NCBI GenBank assembly: GCA_021158435.1
Contig: JAGGUQ010000008.1
Location: forward strand, 1 to 38,710
Length of the DNA stretch: 38,710 nt
Direction of reading: 5' to 3'
Source of the DNA: a bacterium
GTDB lineage: Bacteria > Patescibacteriota > Patescibacteriia > UBA2591 > MWDC01
Positions 32,932 through 38,710 of this stretch are shown here, in pieces. The notes under the pieces were generated by a model. That model was not told the DNA's origin and made no database searches. It saw nothing but the letters and a program-made list of their open reading frames with translations. How positions within the stretch are numbered: the first letter of the stretch is position 1; every line of letters begins with the position of its first letter. The translations under genes were made by a program, and so were the position numbers.

Positions 32932-34004
32932 AAAACATCTTTGTATTCATCCAAAATATTCTGTGCTGAAGCAAAAACTTTCATTTTTTTAATATTTTCT
33001 CCCAGCTCTTTTCTTAATTCTGAATTTTGGATTAATTTCCTAATTTCTTCTAAAAGCTTCTCTTTGTTTTGTTCATTTCTAAAAAGAGCCCTAATAGCCT
33101 TATGTTCCAAAAAATATAAAGCATTTGCCTCTTGGTGAGTATAAGCAATGGGCAAAACAATGCTTGGTTTGCCTAAAAAAGACAATTCCGATAAAGTCCC
33201 CATACCTGCTCTGCAAACAACTATATCTGCCATTTTATAAGCCAGAGGCATTTCTTTACCTAAAAACTGGAAAGAACGATAATTATCTTTCAAATTTTCA
33301 GATAAACTTACTGAACATTTAAAATTATTTCCTGTTAAATGAATAATTTTGCTAAATTTTAATAAATCAGGGAGTAAATTGCAAACTAATTCATTCAAAA
33401 GTGCAGCCCCTTGAGAGCCTCCAAAAATTAAAATTACTGGCAAACCATTCTTGCTAAAAGAAAAAAATTTTTCTGCCTGTTTTTTAGAAACTTTATCCAA
33501 ATCTTGTTTTACTGGATTACCTGTAAAAACCGTTTTTTGAGGCGGGAAATCCTTTAAAGAGCAAGCTAAACTAACTGTAATTTTACAAGCAAAAGGAGAA
33601 AGCAAGCGATTTGTTAAACTGGGAACAACATCCTGCTGATGAATAAAAACAGGTATTTTCAACAACCATCCAGCTATGCCTACGGGAACAGCAGCAAAAC
33701 TCCCTGAAGAAAAAATAGCTTTTGGTTTAAATTCTTTTAATAGTTTTATAGACTCAATTATTCCCAAAAGAACTAAAAAAGGCGCAAGAAAATTTCTTAG
33801 ATCAAAGTATCTTCTTAACTTACTGCAATGAATTCCTTTATAAGGCAAAGAAAAATCTTTGGCTATTCTAATAATTAATCTATCCGATTTCGGTCCAATA
33901 AAAAGAAATTGCGCATCTTTTTTCTTTTTTTGAATTGCTTGCTTTAAAGACAAAAGAGGACCAACTGAACCTCCAGTTCCTCCTCCAACAAGAACAATCC
34001 TCAT
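32922..34004 (-). CDS. murG: UDP-GlcNAc:lipid I N-acetylglucosaminyltransferase MurG
   Basis: 360 residues from ATG 34004. A TTG at 34019 would extend it over the leuS end and is rejected because MRIVLVGGGTGG is the normal N-terminus. MurG adds GlcNAc to lipid I at the inner membrane face to make lipid II. The N-domain has GGTGGSVGP, where most MurG proteins have GGTGGHV/I; HQQDVVPSLTNRLL follows. The C-domain holds FGGSQGA and CRAGMGTLSELSFLGKPSIVLP with HQEANA, for UDP-GlcNAc binding. The stop codon TAG lies inside the 5' acceptor stem of tRNA-Ala on the same strand. murG starts 4 bases after leuS. Confidence 0.95.
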   Translation of the reverse strand: MRIVLVGGGTGGSVGPLLSLKQAIQKKKKDAQFLFIGPKSDRLIIRIAKDFSLPYKGIHCSKLRRYFDLRNFLAPFLVLLGIIESIKLLKEFKPKAIFSSGSFAAVPVGIAGWLLKIPVFIHQQDVVPSLTNRLLSPFACKITVSLACSLKDFPPQKTVFTGNPVKQDLDKVSKKQAEKFFSFSKNGLPVILIFGGSQGAALLNELVCNLLPDLLKFSKIIHLTGNNFKCSVSLSENLKDNYRSFQFLGKEMPLAYKMADIVVCRAGMGTLSELSFLGKPSIVLPIAYTHQEANALYFLEHKAIRALFRNEQNKEKLLEEIRKLIQNSELRKELGENIKKMKVFASAQNILDEYKDVLGL

Positions 34005-34008
34005 AAAA

Positions 34009-36429
34009 CTAAACAACAAAATTAATTAACTTATTAGGGACAAAAACAACTTTCTTTATTTCTTTATTTTCTAACCACTTTTTAACTTTAGGCCTATTTA
34101 AAGCCATATTTTTAACTTCTTCCTCTGAAACATCTTGACTTACTATTAGTTTATCTCTTAGCTTACCATTAATCTGAATAATTATCGTAAATTCTGTTTG
34201 TTTAACTAAAGCTGGATCATATTCAGGCCAAGGTTGCTGATGAATAGAAAATTCTCCTCCTAATATCTCCCAAATCTCTTCACTAAGATGAGGGGCAAAA
34301 GGGGCTAAAAGTTTAATAAATCTTTTTCCATCTTCCAAAGAAATGCTTTCTTCTTTTTCCCAAAGGTTTGCAAATTCAATTAAACAAGCAATTGCTGTGT
34401 TATATTTTTTATTTTCTATATCTTCTGTTACTTTTTTAATTGTTCTATGTAAAGCTCTTTCCAGATTCTTTGTTGTTTGCTGATGAAGGTTAACTTTCAG
34501 GTTCAAGGATAAACGAAAAACTCTATTTAAAAATCTTTTTATTCCAATAATACCTGTTGGATTAAAATCTCCCCCTTGATCAAATGGTCCTAAAAACATT
34601 AAATACATTCTCAAAGCATCCGCCCCATATTTTTTAATATACTCATCAGGAATAACAACATTCCCTTTATTTTTACTCATTTTCGCTCCTTGGCTAATTA
34701 TTAAACCATGGGCATAAAAATTAGTAAAAGGCTCCTCGAAATCAATATATCCTAAATCAAATAATACCATAGTAATAAACCGAGCGTACATTAAATGCAA
34801 GACAGAATGCTCTGCTCCGCCAATATACATATTAACTGGAAGCCACTTCTTAGTAATCCGTTTGTCGAATGGTTTGTCTTTGAATTTAATTGAAGGATAA
34901 CGCAAAAAATACCAAGAACTATCTAAAAATGTATCAGAAACATCTGTTTCTCTTCTTGCTGGGGCCCCACAAACAGGGCAATTTACTTTAAGCCACTTTT
35001 CTGCTTTATCTAAAGGAGACTCTCCAGTACCAATTGGCCGATAATCTTTTAAATAAGGCAATTTTACTGGCAATTCCTCTTCAGGAACTGGGACCCAACC
35101 ACATTTAGGGCATTTTATCATTGGAATTGGCGGCCCCCAATAACGCTGTCTGGAAATACACCAATCTCTTAATTTGTAAATCACTTCTCTTTTCCCCCAC
35201 TCTCTTTCTTCCAAAAACTCTGTAATTTTTTCTTTAGCTTCCCTGCTATTTAAACCATTCAAAAACTCTGAATTTATTATTTTACCATGCCCTTCGTAAA
35301 CTTTATCAATACTTGTAATTGCAGAATCATCTCCATCTTCACTAACAATAACTCTAATTACTTCTAAATTAAATTTCTGAGCAAACTCAAAATCCCTTTT
35401 ATCATGAGCAGGAACGCCAACTACAGCTCCTGTTCCTACATTATCTAAAACAAAATCACTTACCCAAATGGGCATTTTTTTGCCATTCAATTTATTCAAA
35501 CAATAAGAACCAGTAAAAACACCTGTTTTTTCTTTGTTATCTGCTGTTTCTTCTGGAGATACTTTTCTTTTTTTTACCCCTTCAATGTATTCAACTACTT
35601 GCTTTCTGTAATTATCTTTTGTAATTTTCAAAACTAATGGGTGGAAAGGAGATAAAACAACAAATGTTGCTCCAAAATTTGTTTCTGGCCGAGTGGTAAA
35701 ACAAACAATTTTTTCTTTTTGACCAACAACCTCATATTCAATATTTACTCCCTCAGAACGCCCAATCCAATTCCTTTGGGCAATTTTTACTTTTTCTGAC
35801 CAATTAATTTCATCTAAATTATTTAAAAGTCTCTCTGCATACTTAGTAATCCTAAAAAACCATTGTTCTAATTCTTTTACTACTACCTCTGTGCCGCACC
35901 TCTCACACTTGCCACTAATAACTTGTTCGTCAGCCAAAACAGTTTTGCAAGAAGGACACCAATTAACTGCTGATTTTTGTCGATAAGCTAAACCATTTTT
36001 AAACATCTGAATAAAAAGCCATTGAGTCCATTTGTAATAATCTGGATCATAGGTTTCTAAAGTGTTTTCCCAAGCGTATCCATTTCCTGTTGCCTGAAGT
36101 TGGGAATAAAAATATTTTTCTGTTTTTTTAGCAAGTTTTAAAGGATGTTTATTTATTTTTAAAGCATAATTTTCTGAATGAATTCCAAATCCGTCTAAAC
36201 CAATTGGTTCAAAAACATCATATCCTTGCATTCTTTTAAATCTGCCATAAATATCTGACCCAGTAAAAGCATACATATTGCCAACATGCAAGCCTTTAGC
36301 TGAAGGATAAGGAAACATCATTAGGTTATAAAAAGGTTTTTCTGCATTTTCTAAATCAGGCTGATAAATTCTTTTTTTTCTCCAAATTTTTTGCCACTTT
36401 TTTTCAATTTTGTTATGTTTATACTCCAT
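34009..36429 (-). CDS. leuS: Leucyl-tRNA synthetase
   Basis: 806 residues. Class I motifs are MFPYPSAKGLHVGN (HIGH region) and AKMSKNKGNVV (KMSKS region, with Asn in the last position). The CP1 editing domain has CFTTRPETNFGATFVVLSP and VVGVPAHDKRDFEFA. Zinc-type cysteine pairs occur at CPSC/CERC and at CPKC/CPVC. The C-terminal anticodon-binding helical domain and small LeuRS-specific domain close the protein. The length is a little short for bacterial LeuRS (about 860). Here it sits between ftsW and murG of the cell-wall cluster and has its own promoter. Confidence 0.97.
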   Translation of the reverse strand: MEYKHNKIEKKWQKIWRKKRIYQPDLENAEKPFYNLMMFPYPSAKGLHVGNMYAFTGSDIYGRFKRMQGYDVFEPIGLDGFGIHSENYALKINKHPLKLAKKTEKYFYSQLQATGNGYAWENTLETYDPDYYKWTQWLFIQMFKNGLAYRQKSAVNWCPSCKTVLADEQVISGKCERCGTEVVVKELEQWFFRITKYAERLLNNLDEINWSEKVKIAQRNWIGRSEGVNIEYEVVGQKEKIVCFTTRPETNFGATFVVLSPFHPLVLKITKDNYRKQVVEYIEGVKKRKVSPEETADNKEKTGVFTGSYCLNKLNGKKMPIWVSDFVLDNVGTGAVVGVPAHDKRDFEFAQKFNLEVIRVIVSEDGDDSAITSIDKVYEGHGKIINSEFLNGLNSREAKEKITEFLEEREWGKREVIYKLRDWCISRQRYWGPPIPMIKCPKCGWVPVPEEELPVKLPYLKDYRPIGTGESPLDKAEKWLKVNCPVCGAPARRETDVSDTFLDSSWYFLRYPSIKFKDKPFDKRITKKWLPVNMYIGGAEHSVLHLMYARFITMVLFDLGYIDFEEPFTNFYAHGLIISQGAKMSKNKGNVVIPDEYIKKYGADALRMYLMFLGPFDQGGDFNPTGIIGIKRFLNRVFRLSLNLKVNLHQQTTKNLERALHRTIKKVTEDIENKKYNTAIACLIEFANLWEKEESISLEDGKRFIKLLAPFAPHLSEEIWEILGGEFSIHQQPWPEYDPALVKQTEFTIIIQINGKLRDKLIVSQDVSEEEVKNMALNRPKVKKWLENKEIKKVVFVPNKLINFVV

Positions 36430-36464
36430 TTTCCCAAGTTTTAATAATTAACCCAAACAAATTT

Positions 36465-36492
36465 ATTTTAATATCTCCTTGAAAAAAATCAA
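36465..36492 (-). promoter_or_regulatory. Probable promoter for leuS
   Basis: On the minus strand, TTGATT (36492-36487), 16 bases, TAAAAT (36470-36465). The site starts next to the ftsW stop. The 15-base string TAATTCTTGATTTTT containing the -35 (36484-36498) is also found at the tgt promoter. Confidence 0.5.
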
Positions 36493-36495
36493 GAA

Positions 36496-37626
36496 TTAAT
36501 CAGACTCAACTGTCTGCCGGGAAATATTTGCTAAAATACCAAAAGCAGATAAAAATACTATCATACTTGTTCCTCCATAACTCATCAAAGGTAAGGGTGT
36601 ACCAGTTAAGGGCAATAATCTTAAAATAGCCCCCAAATTAATAAGTGTCTCAATAACAAAACAAAAACAAATTCCATTTGCTAATAAATAACCAAATCTA
36701 TCTGGTGCATAACGAGCAATAAAATGCCCCCGCCAGAAAACAAGAAAATAAAAAAAGATAATTAAAAACGCCCCAATAAAGCCCAAGCCCTGGCAAGCTA
36801 GAGCAAAAGTGGAGTCACTCAAAACTTCAGGTAATCTTAATGAAGATATATGACTCAATCCTTTTCCAAAAAGCCCTCCTGAAGCAATAGCTGATAAAGC
36901 CTCCCTGCTATGATAACCTGCCCCTTGAGGATCAATTTCTGGATAAAGAAAAGCCAATAACCTATTAAAACGATACGGAGAAAAGTTTATCCAAAGCAAA
37001 AGAAATATTCCTAATAAGCCAGCAATAACAAAGAAAATTCTCCATGGGGAATTAGCCAAAAAATAAATTAAAACCAAAGAGCAAAGAATAATAACCAAAG
37101 TACTTAAATCAGGTTGTTTGATTAGCAAAAAAGAAATAATACCTAAAATAAAAATAAAGGGGAAAAAATAATCCAACCAAATTTTTTTTGAATACTTTTC
37201 ATAATTTTTCTTTGATTCTAACCAGGCACTTAAATAAATAATTGAAGAAAGTTTTAAAATCTCGCTTGGCTGGAAGACTATTCCAAAAAAATTTATCCAC
37301 CTCCTTGACCCTTGAAAGCCAAGCCCAAAATAAGGAATAAAAACCATAGCCACAAGTACTAAAGAAATTAAAAAAAGCAATAAGGATACTCTTTTAAGCC
37401 AATGGTAATCAAGGAAGAATAAAACCCAAAATAGAAATAAGCCTGGGATTAAGCCAAAAATAATCTGATGGCGAACATAAAAAAAGCAATCCCCAAATGA
37501 ACAGCCCTCTACAAAACTAGAGGGTATTAAAACAATTAATCCAAAAAAAATAATAATCCCTAGAGATATTAAAAACAAAATATCAGGTGAATGAATTTTG
37601 TGTTTATTCCCCCTTACTCCAGCCAT
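36496..37626 (-). CDS. ftsW: FtsW/RodA-family SEDS glycosyltransferase (probable FtsW)
   Basis: 376 residues, about ten membrane segments. SEDS proteins polymerise lipid II into glycan strands. Family motifs visible are GSRRWINFFGIVFQPSEILKLS, QPDLSTLVII, AGYHSREALSAIASGGLFGKG and LPLTGTPLPLMSYGGTSMI, each interrupted only by normal variation; the catalytic Asp is expected in the loop near PEIDPQGAGYH. Position next to mraY and murG favours FtsW (septal) over RodA, though sequence alone does not decide. The gap to mraY is 20 bases. Confidence 0.92.
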   Translation of the reverse strand: MAGVRGNKHKIHSPDILFLISLGIIIFFGLIVLIPSSFVEGCSFGDCFFYVRHQIIFGLIPGLFLFWVLFFLDYHWLKRVSLLLFLISLVLVAMVFIPYFGLGFQGSRRWINFFGIVFQPSEILKLSSIIYLSAWLESKKNYEKYSKKIWLDYFFPFIFILGIISFLLIKQPDLSTLVIILCSLVLIYFLANSPWRIFFVIAGLLGIFLLLWINFSPYRFNRLLAFLYPEIDPQGAGYHSREALSAIASGGLFGKGLSHISSLRLPEVLSDSTFALACQGLGFIGAFLIIFFYFLVFWRGHFIARYAPDRFGYLLANGICFCFVIETLINLGAILRLLPLTGTPLPLMSYGGTSMIVFLSAFGILANISRQTVESD

Positions 37627-37646
37627 TTTTATAACAATTTAAAATA

Positions 37647-38696
37647 CTAAGCCAAAATCAAATCAGCAAAAAATATGATTAAACCAATAAGTGTTCCAAG
37701 CCCAGAAATAACCCAAAAGCGCATAACAATTTTAGGTTCAGGCCACCCAATTGCTTCAAAATGATGATGAATAGGTGTTGAAAGAAAAATTTTCTTTTTT
37801 CTAATCTTCTTAGAAAGAACCTGAACAATAACTGACAAGCTTTCAATAACCAAGATGCAACCAATAAATGGTAAAAGTAAAAAGGTATTTGTCAGCATAG
37901 CAATTACTGCTAAAACTATTCCCAAAGACATTGAGCCAGTATCTCCCATAAAAAATCTTGCTGGCCAAATATTAAACCACAGAAAAGCAACTAAACTCCC
38001 ACTAATTACTCCACATAAAGCAGCTAAATCATATCTTCCCTGAACAAAAGAAATGCCCCCATAAGCAACAAACATACTTAATAAAACCCCGCCAGCTAAT
38101 CCATCTAATCCGTCTGTTTCATTAACTGAAAACGCAGTGGCAACTAAAATAAAAATGAAAAGGGGCACATACCAAAATCCAATATTAAAATCACCAATAA
38201 AAGGAATATGGATCAAATCCCATTCCAATTTAGAATAGAACCACCAAGCTCCGACAATAGCAATTAAAGTATAAATAATTAATCTATAGCCAACAGAAAT
38301 CCCCCCTCCTTTTGCCCCTATTCTTTTAACATTTAACCAATCATCTATTAAACCAACCACAGCTGAAGCTACTAAAACACCTAAAGGTAAATATGTTTGC
38401 TCTCTGGAAAGAAAATTAAATCCTTTTAAAAAACTAGAACCTGTCAGCTTAGCAAACAAAGCAATCCCTAATGTCAAAATTGTTGCTGTAACCCAAACTA
38501 ATATTCCTCCCATTGTTGGTGTGCCTGATTTTGCTTTGTGAAGGCGTGAATAAATAGGGGCAGATTTTTCATCGCGAATTTTCTTCCCTAATTTATTCTT
38601 ATAAAGCCAATCAATCAAAAAAGGAGCCCAAACAAGAGCTAACAAAAAGGAAATTGTAAAAAGAATAGAAATGCGCAAAATTTGATAAATCAGCAT
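37647..38696 (-). CDS. mraY: Phospho-N-acetylmuramoyl-pentapeptide transferase MraY
   Basis: 349 residues, about ten membrane segments. MraY joins UDP-MurNAc-pentapeptide to undecaprenyl phosphate, making lipid I. Diagnostic motifs: GTPTMGGILVW, DDWLNVKRIGAKGGG (the DD pair), NETDGLDGLAGG with the catalytic Asp, FNIWPARFFMGDTGSMSLG, and PIHHHFEAIGWPEPKIVMRFW. The ATG at 38696 lies 14 bases from the right edge, and nothing can be said about its promoter. It is the first visible gene of the mraY-ftsW-leuS-murG run. Confidence 0.97.
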   Translation of the reverse strand: MLIYQILRISILFTISFLLALVWAPFLIDWLYKNKLGKKIRDEKSAPIYSRLHKAKSGTPTMGGILVWVTATILTLGIALFAKLTGSSFLKGFNFLSREQTYLPLGVLVASAVVGLIDDWLNVKRIGAKGGGISVGYRLIIYTLIAIVGAWWFYSKLEWDLIHIPFIGDFNIGFWYVPLFIFILVATAFSVNETDGLDGLAGGVLLSMFVAYGGISFVQGRYDLAALCGVISGSLVAFLWFNIWPARFFMGDTGSMSLGIVLAVIAMLTNTFLLLPFIGCILVIESLSVIVQVLSKKIRKKKIFLSTPIHHHFEAIGWPEPKIVMRFWVISGLGTLIGLIIFFADLILA

Positions 38697-38710
38697 AATT
38701 TTTTGATTAA

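Noticed and set aside
36430-36495. T-box leader in front of leuS
   Set aside because: The gap is only 66 bases, with no T-box sequence, no terminator-antiterminator pair, and a good promoter inside it.
1-38710. Alternative genetic code with UGA as glycine (as in SR1/Gracilibacteria)
   Set aside because: UGA ends the YjbQ-family gene and the first NifX-like gene at sensible positions, and no conserved glycine position required UGA.

Overview
The window is AT-rich bacterial chromosome. The gene set points to a Candidate Phyla Radiation (Patescibacteria) organism, probably Parcubacteria-like. This placement is an inference from several features: a MurG with the GGTGGS and HQQD motifs, an RNHCP-domain protein, many compact core genes separated by a few bases, many small unrecognised membrane proteins, and few strong Shine-Dalgarno sites. 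UAA, UAG and UGA all end genes, and I saw no in-frame UGA, so the standard bacterial code applies.

Layout. Bases 1-1353 (minus) hold the N-terminal 451 codons of a large exported, fibre-like surface protein that runs off the left edge. Bases 1449-3667 (minus) carry a membrane-anchored protein, an AmrS-type radical SAM enzyme and a small membrane protein. A divergent promoter with overlapping -35 boxes separates this block from clpB and a secreted lysozyme-like repeat protein (plus, 3793-7864). Two small paralogous genes (8069-8579) follow, flanked by GC-rich repeat elements. A long minus-strand housekeeping stretch runs from 8722 to 26077: secA, a PEBP-family gene, mnmA, ndk, xseB, xseA, a catalytically dead HtrA-like protein, tpiA, parB, dtd, an HD hydrolase, yjbQ, a UvrD-type helicase-nuclease and tgt. 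Two paralogous accessory genes with strong ribosome sites and their own terminators lie at 26337-27427, next to a pyruvoyl arginine decarboxylase. A plus-strand operon (28114-32154) with a near-consensus promoter encodes two NifX/NifB-like proteins, a CoA-disulfide-reductase-like flavoprotein, a MinD-type ATPase with an inserted ferredoxin, and a cation efflux transporter with a zinc-ribbon tail. It looks like one redox, Fe-S or metal module. The right end (minus) is a piece of the cell-wall cluster: mraY, ftsW, leuS, murG, tRNA-Ala, then an RNHCP protein.

The most unusual feature is a family of GC-rich intergenic elements found at six places (about 7891, 8611, 12150, 21258, 26189 and 32229). 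They are built on a 13-bp unit: the self-complementary octamer CTCCGGAG plus a 5-bp spacer such as TCTAC or CTGCC-type variants. Every copy lies just downstream of a gene. One copy forms a textbook terminator, and one is flanked by a 12-bp direct repeat, which suggests mobility. Other points of note are a pseudo-protease lacking the whole HtrA triad, a murG stop codon inside tRNA-Ala, a ClpB with a ClpC-like LGF loop, and MurG with Ser in place of the usual His. No IS transposase, CRISPR array or rRNA was seen. No gene-free stretch exceeds 300 bases.
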